Origin: Dyella sp. OK004
GTDB taxonomy: Bacteria > Pseudomonadota > Gammaproteobacteria > Xanthomonadales > Rhodanobacteraceae
Reading direction: 5' to 3'
NCBI RefSeq assembly: GCF_900114495.1
Contig: NZ_FOZI01000003.1
Span: 124,001-188,000, forward strand
Length of the DNA: 64,000 nt
Shown piece by piece: positions 7,926 to 17,409 of the stretch. Both the position numbers and the translations under genes were made by a program. Below the pieces are notes generated by a model. It was given only the letters and a program-made list of their open reading frames with translations, ran no database searches and had not been told where the DNA came from. The stretch's first letter is position 1. Each line of letters begins with the position of its first letter.

Positions 7926-8314
7926 GCGCTCACGAGAAGGGGCTGCGCAATCCCCTCAAGCGCGCCCTCGGCCTGGGTTCGGCCCAGTCGGGTGTCGGCC
8001 ACTGGTGGACCCAGCGCCTGACGGCGGCTGCCCTGGTTGCCCTCGGCCTGTGGTTCGTGATCACCGTGCTGTGCCTGATGCATGCAGATTACGCCACCGC
8101 CAGGGCCACCGTGGCCAAGCCGTGGAATGCCATTCTGCTGATCGCCTTCCTGGTCACCGCGTTCTGGCATGCCGTGCTCGGTCTGCAGGTGGTTATCGAG
8201 GATTACGTCCACACCCGCTGGAAAGAAGTGGTGTCGATGGCATTGATCAAGTTTCTCGCGGTGCTGGGCGCGCTGGCGAGCGTGCTGGCCGTATTGCGCG
8301 TGGCGCTGACCTGA
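7922..8314 (+). CDS. sdhD: Succinate dehydrogenase hydrophobic membrane anchor subunit
   Basis: Starting at the ATG that overlaps the sdhC stop, the protein has 130 residues and three membrane helices. The N-terminal [11 protein letters not shown] segment and the H-x-x-L-G-x-x-x-V-x-x-D-Y-V signature are typical of SdhD, whose third helix ends next to the quinone pocket. It pairs with SdhC to hold haem b. A longer in-frame extension upstream runs through sdhC in another frame and is not real. sdhA follows after 22 bases. Confidence 0.95.
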   Translation: MSAHEKGLRNPLKRALGLGSAQSGVGHWWTQRLTAAALVALGLWFVITVLCLMHADYATARATVAKPWNAILLIAFLVTAFWHAVLGLQVVIEDYVHTRWKEVVSMALIKFLAVLGALASVLAVLRVALT

Positions 8315-8336
8315 TAAACGCGGGAGCGTGAGTTCG

Positions 8337-10124
8337 ATGGAAAGCTACAAGATCCAACAGCATAAGTACGACGTGATCGTGGTCGGCGCCGGTGGCGCGG
8401 GCCTGCGCGCTACCTTCGGTCTGGCCGAGAAGGGCCTCAAGGCCGCGTGCATCACCAAGGTGTTCCCGACCCGCTCGCACACCGTGGCGGCGCAGGGCGG
8501 TATCTCCGCCGCGCTCGGCAACATGGGCGAGGACGATTGGCGCTTCCACTTCTACGACACCGTCAAGGGTTCCGACTGGCTCGGCGACCAGGACGCGATC
8601 GAATACATGTGCCGCGAGGCCATTCCTTCGATCATTGAGCTGGAACACTACGGTGTGCCGTTCTCGCGTACTGAGGAAGGCAAGATCTATCAGCGCCCGT
8701 TCGGCGGCATGACCACGCATTACGGCAAGGGCACCGCGCAGCGCACCTGCGCCGCAGCCGACCGCACCGGTCACGCGATCCTACATACCCTGTATCAGCA
8801 GGCGCTGGCGCATGACGCCACGTTCTTTATCGAATACTTCGCGATCGACCTGATCTTCGACGCCGAAGGTGTCTGCCGTGGCGTGCTCGCGCTCGACATG
8901 AACGAGGGCACCCTGCATTTCTTCCGCGGCCATGCCGTGGTGATGGCCACCGGTGGCTACGGCCGCGCTTATTTCAGCGCCACCTCGGCGCATACCTGCA
9001 CCGGTGACGGTGGCGGCATGGTGCTGCGCGCGGGCCTCGCGTTGCAGGACATGGAGTTCGTGCAGTTCCATCCAACCGGTATCTACGGCGCCGGCTGCCT
9101 GATCACTGAAGGTGTGCGCGGCGAGGGTGGTTACCTGACCAACTCGAACGGCGAGCGCTTCATGGAGCGCTACGCGCCGAACGCGAAGGATCTGGCCTCG
9201 CGCGACGTGGTCAGCCGCGCGATGACCATGGAAATCCGCGAAGGCCGTGGCGTCGGCGAACACAAGGACCACATCCACATCAATCTGATGCACCTCGGCG
9301 CGGACGTGATCCACGAGCGTTTGCCGGGCATCGCCGAGTCGGCGCGCATCTTTGCCGGTGTGGACGTGACCAAGGAGCCCATCCCGGTCATTCCGACCGT
9401 GCACTACAACATGGGCGGTATCCCCACCAACTATCACGGCGAAGTCGTGCAGAAGAAGGGTGATGACGTCGATGCGATCGTGCCGGGCTTGTTCGCTATC
9501 GGCGAAGCGGCCTGCGTATCGGTGCACGGCGCGAATCGCCTCGGCTCCAACTCGCTGCTCGATCTGGTGGTGTTCGGTCGCGCGGTTTCGCATCGCTGCG
9601 CCGAACTGATCAAACCGGACACGGCGCACAAGGATCTGCCAGCGAACATCCTCGACAAGGCGCTGGCCCGTTTCGATGGTTTGCGTAACGCCAAGGGCAG
9701 CAAGCCGACTGCGCAGATCCGCCTCGAAATGCAGCGCATCATGCAGAGCGACGCGGCGGTATTCCGCACCGGCAGCACGCTGAAGGAAGGCTCGGAGAAG
9801 ATCTCGGCCGCACGCGAATCGTTCAAGGATGTCCACGTCAGTGACCGCTCGATGGTGTGGAACTCCGACCTGATCGAAACGTTGGAGCTGGCCAATCTGC
9901 TGGATCAGGCCGTCGCCACCATGCATTCGGCCGAACAGCGCGAGGAGAGCCGCGGCGGTCATGCGCGCGAGGATTTCCCGGACCGCAACGACGCCGAGTG
10001 GATGAAGCACACCCTGGTGAAGGTCGACGAAGCCGGCAAGACCAGCTTCGATTTCCGTCCGGTGCACATGTACACCTTGACCGATGAGGTCGAAGTGGTG
10101 CCGCCGAAGAAGCGCGTTTACTGA
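8337..10124 (+). CDS. sdhA: Succinate dehydrogenase flavoprotein subunit
   Basis: The 595-residue flavoprotein oxidises succinate to fumarate. The Rossmann motif V-G-A-G-G-A-G lies at 16-22, and [10 protein letters not shown] contains His48, the residue that binds FAD covalently in the family. The substrate-binding H-x-x-G-x-G-G and catalytic Arg region and the C-terminal R-P-V-H-M-Y-T-L segment are present. I chose ATG 8337 because GGGAG at 8322-8326 is 10 bases upstream; the in-frame GTG at 8328 would be too close. The product passes electrons to SdhB and needs SdhE, encoded downstream, for flavinylation. Confidence 0.98.
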   Translation: MESYKIQQHKYDVIVVGAGGAGLRATFGLAEKGLKAACITKVFPTRSHTVAAQGGISAALGNMGEDDWRFHFYDTVKGSDWLGDQDAIEYMCREAIPSIIELEHYGVPFSRTEEGKIYQRPFGGMTTHYGKGTAQRTCAAADRTGHAILHTLYQQALAHDATFFIEYFAIDLIFDAEGVCRGVLALDMNEGTLHFFRGHAVVMATGGYGRAYFSATSAHTCTGDGGGMVLRAGLALQDMEFVQFHPTGIYGAGCLITEGVRGEGGYLTNSNGERFMERYAPNAKDLASRDVVSRAMTMEIREGRGVGEHKDHIHINLMHLGADVIHERLPGIAESARIFAGVDVTKEPIPVIPTVHYNMGGIPTNYHGEVVQKKGDDVDAIVPGLFAIGEAACVSVHGANRLGSNSLLDLVVFGRAVSHRCAELIKPDTAHKDLPANILDKALARFDGLRNAKGSKPTAQIRLEMQRIMQSDAAVFRTGSTLKEGSEKISAARESFKDVHVSDRSMVWNSDLIETLELANLLDQAVATMHSAEQREESRGGHAREDFPDRNDAEWMKHTLVKVDEAGKTSFDFRPVHMYTLTDEVEVVPPKKRVY

Positions 10125-10147
10125 GAACCCGGACCGGAGACACGACT

Positions 10148-10933
10148 GTGGCAGAGTTTTCGCTACCCAAAAATTCCAAGGTCCAGCCGGGCAAGCACTT
10201 TCCGGCCAAGGACGCGAAGAAGCCGCGCACGTTCCGCGTCTATCGCTGGACGCCGGACGACGGCAAGAACCCGCGCATCGACACCTACGAAGTCGATATG
10301 GCCGCATGCGGCCCGATGGTTCTGGACGCGCTGCTGAAGATCAAAAACGAAATCGATCCGACGCTCACGCTGCGCCGCTCGTGTCGTGAAGGCATCTGCG
10401 GTTCCTGCGCGATGAACATCGACGGCACCAACACGCTGGCCTGCACCAAGGCAATCAGCGACTGCGCGTCGGGCGACGTCAAGATCTACCCGTTGCCGCA
10501 CATGCCGGTGGTGAAAGATCTGGTGCCGGATCTCACGCATTTCTACGCCCAGTTCGCCTCGATCAAGCCCTGGCTGCGTACGCTGAGTCCGGCTCCGGCC
10601 GACAAGGAGCGCCTGCAGTCGCCGGAAGATCGCAAGAAGCTCGATGGCCTGTACGAGTGCATTCTGTGCGCCTGCTGCTCCACCAGCTGCCCGAGCTACT
10701 GGTGGAATGGCGACAAGTACCTTGGCCCGGCCATCCTGCTGCAGGCCTACCGCTGGATTGTCGACACGCGCGACGAAGCTACCGGTGAGCGTCTGGACGA
10801 TCTGGAAGATCCGTTCAAACTGTATCGCTGCCACACCATCATGAACTGCGCGCGCACCTGTCCGAAAGGCCTGAACCCTGCCAAAGCGATCGCGGAGATC
10901 AAGAAGCTGATCGTCGAGCGCCGCGCGCTCTGA
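10148..10933 (+). CDS. sdhB: Succinate dehydrogenase iron-sulfur subunit
   Basis: The 261-residue protein begins with GTG at 10148. It carries the [2Fe-2S] ligands C79, C84, C87 and C99; the [4Fe-4S] set C171, C174, C177 plus a Cys-Pro at C238; and the [3Fe-4S] set from C181, C228 and C234. It relays electrons from SdhA flavin to the quinone site in SdhCD. The N-terminus is about 20 residues longer than in E. coli SdhB, as in many Xanthomonadales. It closes the sdhCDAB string, and a hairpin with a short T-run follows. Confidence 0.97.
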   Translation: MAEFSLPKNSKVQPGKHFPAKDAKKPRTFRVYRWTPDDGKNPRIDTYEVDMAACGPMVLDALLKIKNEIDPTLTLRRSCREGICGSCAMNIDGTNTLACTKAISDCASGDVKIYPLPHMPVVKDLVPDLTHFYAQFASIKPWLRTLSPAPADKERLQSPEDRKKLDGLYECILCACCSTSCPSYWWNGDKYLGPAILLQAYRWIVDTRDEATGERLDDLEDPFKLYRCHTIMNCARTCPKGLNPAKAIAEIKKLIVERRAL

Positions 10934-10944
10934 TCGATGGATGG

Positions 10945-10980
10945 AAGAGGCCGGCATCAAGCCGGCCTCTTGGTTTTCAC
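10945..10980 (+). terminator. Hairpin terminator or attenuator between sdhB and sdhE
   Basis: An 11-bp perfect stem (AAGAGGCCGGC / GCCGGCCTCTT, 10945-10955 and 10961-10971) with a 5-base loop is followed by GGTTTT. The T-run is short, so read-through into sdhE is possible. It would lower sdhE expression relative to sdhB. Confidence 0.65.
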
Positions 10981-11018
10981 CCGTCGTAGGGGTGAGGGCG
11001 CAGGAAACTCGAGGTTCG

Positions 11019-11276
11019 GTGGATCACGTGGAAGAAGCCCGCATCAAACGCCTGCGCTGGCGCACCCGTCGCGGCACCCGCGAACTGGACGCTCTGTTCG
11101 GCGGCTGGCTGGATGAGCGCTTTGTGGCCGCTGACGAAGCGCAACGCCAGGCTTTTGACGAGCTGCTCGACGTGCAGGACCCCGACCTGTGGGATTGGGT
11201 GATGGGTCACGCGCAGCCGCCGCGCGCGGACTGGCAGGCGATCATCGATGACATCCGCACCCGCCATCGGCTTTGA
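11019..11276 (+). CDS. sdhE: SdhE/SDHAF2 FAD assembly factor
   Basis: The protein of about 85 residues contains the R-G-x-x-E motif (R18-G19-T-R-E22) essential for SdhE, which promotes covalent FAD attachment to SdhA. The D-L-W-D-W-V-M-G segment is also typical. GTG at 11019 follows GAGG at 11011-11014 by four bases; GTG at 11028 is an alternative that would remove three residues. The last 29 bases overlap the start of ygfX, so the two are translationally coupled, as in the E. coli sdhE-ygfX pair. Confidence 0.9.
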   Translation: MDHVEEARIKRLRWRTRRGTRELDALFGGWLDERFVAADEAQRQAFDELLDVQDPDLWDWVMGHAQPPRADWQAIIDDIRTRHRL

Positions 11277-11685
11277 GTACCGGCCCTCCCGCCTGTTCGG
11301 CCGATGCCTGGTGGCAATGGCCGGCCTAGCGGGGCTGGCCGTAGTCCTGGCGGGCGTGGGTCTTTGGTTGAAAGCCTTGCTACTCGCTGGCGTTGGTATC
11401 GCTCTATTCCGCGTATTGGCGGCGCAGGCGCAACAGCCGGTACGGGCTGCCGGATGGGCGGCCGATGGCAACTGGGGCTTGCGTCTGCACCAGGGGCAGG
11501 ATGTGGTGGCTGTGCTGCTGTCGTTCCGGGTACTTGGCATGTTCTTGCTGTTGCGGCTGCGGTCGACCGAAGGGCGTGAGGCGGCGTTGCTGCTGGCGCC
11601 GGACAATAGCGATGCCGATCTGCGCCGGCGTCTGCGCATGCGTCTGGCCACGGTGAAATCTGAAGAAGCCACGCCTCGTTTCTGA
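11248..11685 (+). CDS. ygfX: YgfX-family small membrane protein
   Basis: This 145-residue protein has two adjacent membrane helices at about 19-36 and 41-58, followed by a soluble domain rich in Arg and Leu. Position and topology match YgfX (CptA), which in E. coli is encoded directly after sdhE. It has been described both as a membrane toxin affecting the cytoskeleton and as an SdhE-linked protein; its true role is unsettled. It overlaps the end of sdhE by 29 bases. Sequence similarity in this family is low, so the assignment relies mostly on synteny and topology. Confidence 0.75.
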   Translation: MTSAPAIGFEYRPSRLFGRCLVAMAGLAGLAVVLAGVGLWLKALLLAGVGIALFRVLAAQAQQPVRAAGWAADGNWGLRLHQGQDVVAVLLSFRVLGMFLLLRLRSTEGREAALLLAPDNSDADLRRRLRMRLATVKSEEATPRF

Positions 11686-11791
11686 GCCCCAACTTGCCGA
11701 ACCGCAAGGCTTGGGGCACTCTGCCGCGGCGCCGCGGTCCCAAGACGCGATGTCCGGGCGGCCCGCCCACGAACCCATAAGCGACCCGTCC

Positions 11792-13036
11792 ATGTTCCGA
11801 CCGCTAGAGCTTTTCGTTGGCCTGCGCTACACGCGCGCCAAGCGACGCAATCAATTCATCTCGTTTATTTCCACCGTTTCCATCGTGTGCATCGCGATCA
11901 GTGTGACCGCCTTGATCACGGTGATGTCGGTGATGAACGGCTTCGATAACGAACTGCGTACGCGCATTCTCGGCGCCATTTCGCACGCAACAGTTTCTGG
12001 TCTGCCGGGCGAGAGCGTGCAGAACTGGTCGAAGGCGGTGCAGGTCGCGGAAGCTAACCCTCACGTACTGGGCGCGGCACCCTATGTGGAAACGCAGGCC
12101 TTTCTACAGGCGCGTCGTCCCAGTGGCGCGCTGGTGCGCGGCATCGAGCCGGCGCAGGAGCCCAAGGTTTCCGACATCGACAAGCATATGGTCGAGGGCA
12201 AGCTCACCGACTTGGCGCCGAACGCATGGAACATCGTGCTTGGCCGCGAATTGGCGCTGACCCTGGGCGTGAATGTGGGCGACAAGGTCACGATGGCGGT
12301 GCCGGAGTTTCGCGCTACGCCGATGGGTAGCGTGCCGCGCTTGCGTGGCTTCAAGGTGGTCGGGATTTTCGAACTGGGCATGCAGGAGTTCGATTCCAAC
12401 CTGGCCCTGATCAATATGAGCGACGCCGAGAAGCTCAACGGGCTCGATGGTCCGACCGGTATCCGGCTGCGGCTGGACGACATGTTCAACGCGCGGCCGG
12501 TGGCGCAGGAACTGGTCAATCAGCTGGGCCAGGTCTATCGGGTGGAAACCTGGATGGACAGCCACGCCAACTTCTTCTCCGCCATTTCGATGGAGAAGAA
12601 GGTCATGGGCATCATTCTTTCCCTGATCATCCTGGTGGCGGTGATCAACTTGATCTCGATGCTGATGATGCTGGTGACCGACAAGCAGGCGGATATCGCC
12701 ATTCTGCGTACCCTGGGTTCCACCCCGCTCAGCATCATGGGCATGTTCATGGTGCAGGGTTTGTTGGTCGGTTTTGTGGGTATCGGGTTCGGTGTGGGCC
12801 TGGGCTCGCTGCTGTCCTGGCGCCTGCCGCAAGTGGTCAAGTGGATCGAGCACGCCTTCGGCGTGACTTTCCTGTCGCCCGACGTCTATTACATCAGTGA
12901 GCTGCCCAGCAAACTGCAGGCGGCCGATGTGGGTTGGGTGGCGCTGGTGACTTTCCTGTTCTCGCTGCTGGCGACCCTCTATCCCGCGTGGCGCGCATCG
13001 CGCACGCAGCCGGCCCAGGCGCTGCGCTATGAGTAA
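11792..13036 (+). CDS. lolC: Lipoprotein-releasing ABC permease (LolC/E type, possibly LolF)
   Basis: The 414-residue permease has one N-terminal membrane helix (about 22-48), a periplasmic MacB-like domain and three C-terminal helices (about 268-290, 313-345 and 375-400), ending A-L-R-Y-E as in the LolC/LolE family. The T-P-M-G-x-x-P segment at 176-182 resembles the Hook of LolC that binds LolA. It extracts lipoproteins from the inner membrane for delivery to LolA. Only this one permease precedes lolD, and no lolE follows. I chose ATG 11792 since the sequence before it is not conserved-looking. The last codons overlap lolD by 8 bases. Confidence 0.92.
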   Translation: MFRPLELFVGLRYTRAKRRNQFISFISTVSIVCIAISVTALITVMSVMNGFDNELRTRILGAISHATVSGLPGESVQNWSKAVQVAEANPHVLGAAPYVETQAFLQARRPSGALVRGIEPAQEPKVSDIDKHMVEGKLTDLAPNAWNIVLGRELALTLGVNVGDKVTMAVPEFRATPMGSVPRLRGFKVVGIFELGMQEFDSNLALINMSDAEKLNGLDGPTGIRLRLDDMFNARPVAQELVNQLGQVYRVETWMDSHANFFSAISMEKKVMGIILSLIILVAVINLISMLMMLVTDKQADIAILRTLGSTPLSIMGMFMVQGLLVGFVGIGFGVGLGSLLSWRLPQVVKWIEHAFGVTFLSPDVYYISELPSKLQAADVGWVALVTFLFSLLATLYPAWRASRTQPAQALRYE

Positions 13037-13739
13037 TGTGATGACTGCGGACAACAACATCGTGCTGCGCGCCAGCCATATCGCCAAGACCTATGAAGAG
13101 GGCGGCCTGCACACCGATGTGCTGAGCGATGTCAGCTTCATGCTGAAACGCGGCGAGACGCTGGCCATCGTGGGTGCGTCCGGCTCGGGCAAGAGCACGC
13201 TCCTGCATATCATTGGCGGGCTGGACACGTTGACCCGCGGCGAAGTGGAAGTGGAAGGGCGAATGCTTTCGCAGCTTTCCGATGCAGAGCGTGGCCGCGT
13301 ACGCAATCGTTCGCTGGGTTTCATCTATCAGTTTCATCATCTGCTGCCCGAGTTCACCGCATTGGAAAACGTGTGCATGCCGTTGCTGATCCGCGGCACG
13401 CCGATTGCAGAAGCGCAGAAGCAGGCGAGTGAGCTGCTGGGCCGTGTAGGTCTGGGCAAACGTCTGGAGCACAAGCCGGCGGAGCTTTCCGGTGGCGAGC
13501 GCCAGCGCTGTGCGGTAGCGCGTGCGCTGGTGACGCGCCCGGCCTGTGTGCTGGGTGACGAACCGACAGGCAATCTCGATGAGGGGAATGCCGAGCAGGT
13601 CTATCAGCTGATGCTGGAGTTGAATCGCGAGATCGGCACCAGCTTCATCCTGGTGACGCACGATAGCCGTCTGGCGGCCCGCATGGATCGCACGCTGGAG
13701 CTGCATAACGGCCTGTTGCAGGAACGGCCGCACCGCTGA
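13029..13739 (+). CDS. lolD: Lipoprotein-releasing ABC ATPase
   Basis: The 236-residue ATPase has Walker [10 protein letters not shown] at 49-57, the LolD-type Q-loop [13 protein letters not shown] at 98-110, signature L-S-G-G-E-R-Q at 153-159 and Walker [10 protein letters not shown] around 173-181. It powers lipoprotein release together with the permease encoded immediately upstream, with which it overlaps by 8 bases. The FHHLLPEFT stretch separates LolD from related MacB and FtsE ATPases. Confidence 0.96.
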   Translation: MSNVMTADNNIVLRASHIAKTYEEGGLHTDVLSDVSFMLKRGETLAIVGASGSGKSTLLHIIGGLDTLTRGEVEVEGRMLSQLSDAERGRVRNRSLGFIYQFHHLLPEFTALENVCMPLLIRGTPIAEAQKQASELLGRVGLGKRLEHKPAELSGGERQRCAVARALVTRPACVLGDEPTGNLDEGNAEQVYQLMLELNREIGTSFILVTHDSRLAARMDRTLELHNGLLQERPHR

Positions 13740-13873
13740 GCCGTTGCATCACGACGAGGTCTCCCTTCGTGTTTTGGCCGACAGACTTGCCGGCCTTCAC
13801 CTACCGATAATTCATCTCCCGCGCCGAAGCCGGCGCGATAGGCTGGCCGCATCCTCAGGGAAGGGATGCGCCG

Positions 13874-16189
13874 GTGCGAAGTCACCCCATCGTGTTGACC
13901 GCCGTGGCGTTGTTGTTTGGTGTGCTTGCCATGCAATGGCTGCCTATCCTGCCGCCACGCTGGATATCGGTAACCGCCGGTTCGATTGCCATCGTCTGTC
14001 TGTGGCTACGGCCACGCTTTCGATGGTTGGCGTGGATAGCGCTTGGCGCGGCCTGGGCCAGCTGGTGCGGCAGCACGGCGATGCAGGCGCGACTGCCGCG
14101 CGATCTGGAAGGGCGCGATTTCGTAGTGACCGGTGCGATTAGCGATCTGCCGCAGGTGCGCAAAGACGCAACCCGATTTGTGCTGACCGCCGAGCAAGTG
14201 TCGCTGGATGGCCGGCGCGTGATGCTTCATGGCCGACTGCGCGTTGCCTGGTACGTTACCCGGGGCAATACCGTGCCAGTGATGGCGTCATGCTCGCGAT
14301 GGCGCCTTAGCCTGCGCTTGAAACGCCCGCGTGGCCTGGTCAATCCGGGTGGCGGCGACAGTGAACGCACCGCACTGGAACGCGGCATCGTGGCGACGGG
14401 CTATGTGCGCGAGGACGCCGCCAATGCCCCGATCGGAGCGCCTGGCCTGTGTATCAATGCCGTCCGCGACGGTATCGCCCGCGATATCGCCAGCCGAGTG
14501 AGCGACGTGCACGCCGCCGCCTTGCTCAAGGCGTTCGCTGTGGGCGATACGCGCGATCTCAATCAGCGCGACTGGGAAGTGGCCCGCGCCAATGGCGTCT
14601 CGCATCTCATCGCAATTTCAGGATTCCACGTTGGCGTAGCGGCGATAGCGGGTATCTGGTTGCTGCAAGGCGTGTACTGGGTATGGCCAGGATTCGGCTT
14701 GCGCATGCCGTGCGCGCAGGCCCAGGCCTTGGCTGCGTTATGGGTGGCCGCGTTGTATAGCGCGCTGGCCGGATTCGGATTGCCGACGGTGCGCACGCTG
14801 CTGATGATTGCCGTGGTGGCACTCATGCGTTGCCTGCGGCGACAGGGTGGCGGCGCGCAATCGCTCGCCCTCGCATTGATCGTCATCCTCGCAATGGATC
14901 CGCTGGCGGTGCTTTCCGCCGGCTTCTGGCTTTCATTTGTCGGCGTGGCGTTCCTGATGCTCTGCCTCAGTGCGCAAGGTAAAGGGCTCAAGGGTTTTCT
15001 GGGCGAGCTCTCAATGGGACAGCTAGTGATGACCTTGTCCTTGCTGCCACTGACACTGTGGTTTTTTGGTGAGGCTTCGCTGGTCGGCGCCTTGTCCAAT
15101 CTGATCGCGGTGCCCTTCGTCAGCTTTGTGATCGTGCCGCTCGCTTTGTTGGGCATGCTCATGCTCGGTCTGTGTCCGCCTTTGGCTGCGCCGGTGTTCT
15201 GGCTGGCTGCCGCTCTTGCGCATGGGCAATGGTGGCTGCTCGAACGGATGGCTGGCTGGCCCGGCGCGCATTGGTACTTGCCGGAGGTGAGGCCATGGGC
15301 ACTAGTGCTGGCGACACTGGGAGCCTGGTGGCTGTTTCTGCCGCGTGGTGTTCCGCTGCGCGGGCTGGGTGGACTGATGTTTCTTCCGCTGCTGTGGCCG
15401 CCTCTTGAACGGCCTTTAAATGGGGGATTCCAGTTGTGGATGCTGGACGTGGGCCAGGGGCTTTCGGTGATCCTGCGGACGCGTCATCACGCGCTGGTGT
15501 ATGACACCGGCGCGCGCTATCCGTCGGAGTTCGATCTGGGTGAAGCGGCGGTACTTCCTTCGTTGCGTGCGCTGGGCATGGATCGTCTGGATGTGCTGAT
15601 GGTCAGTCACGCCGACAACGATCATGCCGGTGGTACCCAGGCCGTGGCTGCGGCGTTTCCTGCGGCCGAGCGTCTTGCCGGCGAGCCGGCGCGGATGCCT
15701 TTGCCGATGCTTGCTTGCGAGGTCGGGCAGGCCTGGGACTGGGATGGCGTGCGTTTTCGTGTGTTGAGTCCATCTGCGGATCAGCCTAACGGCAAGAGCA
15801 ACGACCGCTCCTGCGTCTTGTTGGTGGAAGGAACTGGCGGACGTGTATTGCTTACTGGCGATATCGACAGTCAAGTCGAGTCCCGTTTGGCCAAGGAGGT
15901 GTCGCAGGGGCCGCCGCTGGTCCTGCAGGTTCCGCACCATGGCAGCCGCCACTCTTCCAGTGTTGCCTTCATTAGCGGACTGAAGCCGCAATGGGCGCTG
16001 GTTTCCGCTGGCTGGCGCAACCGTTTCGGCCATCCACATCCGGCCGTGGTGGCGCGTTACACCGGACTCCGCGTGCCCTTGCTGAACACGGCTGATCAAG
16101 GTGCGATTCAGATCAATATGCCCTCAGCCGGACCGCCGCTGGTAGCCGCCACCTGGCGCGTTTATCGGGCGCGTTATTGGCGTGAATAA
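13874..16189 (+). CDS. comEC: ComEC/Rec2 competence DNA-translocation channel
   Basis: The 771-residue protein has an N-terminal OB-fold-like region, a multi-helix ComEC/Rec2 competence domain (about residues 195-500) with the N-G-V-S-H-L-I-A-I-S-G-F-H motif, and a C-terminal metallo-beta-lactamase domain from about 520 with S-H-A-D-N-D-H-A-G-G near 578-586. ComEC passes single-stranded DNA across the inner membrane; the MBL domain is a proposed nuclease that degrades the other strand. The GTG start at 13874 follows an AAGGGA ribosome-binding site. It points to natural competence, although other com/pil genes lie outside the window. Confidence 0.94.
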   Translation: MRSHPIVLTAVALLFGVLAMQWLPILPPRWISVTAGSIAIVCLWLRPRFRWLAWIALGAAWASWCGSTAMQARLPRDLEGRDFVVTGAISDLPQVRKDATRFVLTAEQVSLDGRRVMLHGRLRVAWYVTRGNTVPVMASCSRWRLSLRLKRPRGLVNPGGGDSERTALERGIVATGYVREDAANAPIGAPGLCINAVRDGIARDIASRVSDVHAAALLKAFAVGDTRDLNQRDWEVARANGVSHLIAISGFHVGVAAIAGIWLLQGVYWVWPGFGLRMPCAQAQALAALWVAALYSALAGFGLPTVRTLLMIAVVALMRCLRRQGGGAQSLALALIVILAMDPLAVLSAGFWLSFVGVAFLMLCLSAQGKGLKGFLGELSMGQLVMTLSLLPLTLWFFGEASLVGALSNLIAVPFVSFVIVPLALLGMLMLGLCPPLAAPVFWLAAALAHGQWWLLERMAGWPGAHWYLPEVRPWALVLATLGAWWLFLPRGVPLRGLGGLMFLPLLWPPLERPLNGGFQLWMLDVGQGLSVILRTRHHALVYDTGARYPSEFDLGEAAVLPSLRALGMDRLDVLMVSHADNDHAGGTQAVAAAFPAAERLAGEPARMPLPMLACEVGQAWDWDGVRFRVLSPSADQPNGKSNDRSCVLLVEGTGGRVLLTGDIDSQVESRLAKEVSQGPPLVLQVPHHGSRHSSSVAFISGLKPQWALVSAGWRNRFGHPHPAVVARYTGLRVPLLNTADQGAIQINMPSAGPPLVAATWRVYRARYWRE

Positions 16190-16260
16190 ATGCGGCTCCC
16201 GCCAGTACGCAGGCCGCTTTGCGCAATTGCCACCGGTGCCGCGGAACCGCTGGGCGGGAC

Positions 16261-16269
16261 TGCTATGAT
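16261..16269 (+). promoter_or_regulatory. Possible extended -10 promoter element for exbB
   Basis: TGCTATGAT is a good extended -10 (TGn plus a TATAAT-like hexamer) 37 bases before the exbB GTG. No -35 hexamer is recognisable at the right distance, so the call is tentative. Confidence 0.35.
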
Positions 16270-16305
16270 GCGCCCCTGCATGTGATCGCATGGGTGGGTG
16301 TAGTC

Positions 16306-16971
16306 GTGCTGGAAATCCTGATGGCTGGCGGTTGGGCGATGCTGCCCATCCTGATCTGTTCTGCGGTCGCTCTGGCGATCGTGCTCGAGCGTTGCTGGAC
16401 CCTGCGCCGCAAGTCGGTGCTACCGCCCGGTCTGGGCGACGAAGTGCGCACCTGGGCGCGCTCGGGCCAGCTTGATCCCGCCCATCTCGCCACCCTGGCA
16501 AACGGTTCGCCGCTGGGTGAACTGTTGGCTTCGGCGGTGGCGGTGCGCAACCGTCCACGCGAACTGATCAAGGAGCGCATCGAGGACACCGGCCGCCATG
16601 TGGTGCACAACATGGAGCGCTACCTCAATACGCTCGGCACCATCGCATTGATCGGCCCGCTGCTCGGCCTGCTGGGTACGGTGATCGGCCTGATCCGCAT
16701 GTTTCTCGACGTGATGAAGGGCGGCGTAGGCGACCCGATGAAGATGGCGGGTGGTATCGGCGAGGCGCTGATCTGCACCGCCACCGGTCTGGTGGTGGCG
16801 ATCCCGGCTTATGTGCTGCATCGCTACTTCCGCTCCAGGGTGGCCGGTTACTGCGTGGAGATGGAGAAGCAGGCCACCGCGCTACTGGACGAACTGACTG
16901 TCACCGCGCCGGCCACGCCGCGCCCGCGCCGTACGGCTGCTGCCGCCACCACTGAGCAGAGCGCAGGCTGA
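16306..16971 (+). CDS. exbB: ExbB/TolQ/MotA-type proton-channel motor protein
   Basis: The protein has 221 residues from GTG 16306 and three membrane helices (about 3-25, 105-130 and 150-175). The cytoplasmic loop after helix 1 and the paired helices with G-P-L-L-G-L-L-G-T-V-I-G-L and G-G-I-G-E-A-L-I-C-T-A-T-G-L-V-V-A-I-P are diagnostic of the MotA/TolQ/ExbB family. With ExbD it converts proton motive force into movement of a TonB-like partner. No tonB gene is adjacent. The operon continues with exbD, msbA and lpxK. A start 29 codons further upstream is possible but lacks support. Confidence 0.9.
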   Translation: MLEILMAGGWAMLPILICSAVALAIVLERCWTLRRKSVLPPGLGDEVRTWARSGQLDPAHLATLANGSPLGELLASAVAVRNRPRELIKERIEDTGRHVVHNMERYLNTLGTIALIGPLLGLLGTVIGLIRMFLDVMKGGVGDPMKMAGGIGEALICTATGLVVAIPAYVLHRYFRSRVAGYCVEMEKQATALLDELTVTAPATPRPRRTAAAATTEQSAG

Positions 16972-16977
16972 TCCCGC

Positions 16978-17409
16978 ATGCGTATCGGCAACGACCGTCG
17001 GCACGACGATTTCGAGATCAACGTAATCTCGCTGATCGACGTGCTGCTTACCCTGCTGATGTTCTTTGTACTCACCACTACCTTCATCCAGCACACGCGG
17101 ATGCAGGTGACCCTGCCAAAGGCCAGCGCCGACGAGCGTGACATGCAGGCGCCGGCGCTCACCGTGGTGGTGGACCGCGAAGGACACTATTACGTGGGCA
17201 GCGATGAAGTGCTGGGGCAGGGCATCGAGCCGCTCAAGCAGGCCATCGCCAACATCGCCGGCGACGATCGCGAGCGCCAGGTGACCATCCGCGCTGACGC
17301 CATGACGCCGCATCAGAATGTAGTGACGGCGATGGACGCGCTGGGGCAGCTGGGCTTTACCAAGCTTTCCATCGCGACCACGCCCAGCCAGGCGGACGCC
17401 GGCAAGTGA
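16978..17409 (+). CDS. exbD: ExbD/TolR-family motor protein
   Basis: The 143-residue protein has a short cytoplasmic N-terminus, one membrane helix (about 15-38) with the conserved proton-coupling aspartate D21 in I-S-L-I-D-V-L-L-T-L-L-M-F-F, and a periplasmic domain of the ExbD/TolR fold. It works with ExbB. Its stop overlaps the msbA GTG start as GTGA, so translation of the motor and of the lipid A flippase is coupled. Confidence 0.93.
   Translation: MRIGNDRRHDDFEINVISLIDVLLTLLMFFVLTTTFIQHTRMQVTLPKASADERDMQAPALTVVVDREGHYYVGSDEVLGQGIEPLKQAIANIAGDDRERQVTIRADAMTPHQNVVTAMDALGQLGFTKLSIATTPSQADAGK

Noticed and set aside
8781-10307. 508-codon open frame antisense to sdhA
   Set aside because: It mirrors sdhA, is rich in His, Arg and Asp as expected for antisense of GC-rich codons, and has no homologous features.
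11019-11685. sdhE-ygfX as a toxin-antitoxin module
   Set aside because: The first gene has the RGxxE motif of an FAD assembly factor and is next to sdhB, so a metabolic role explains it better.
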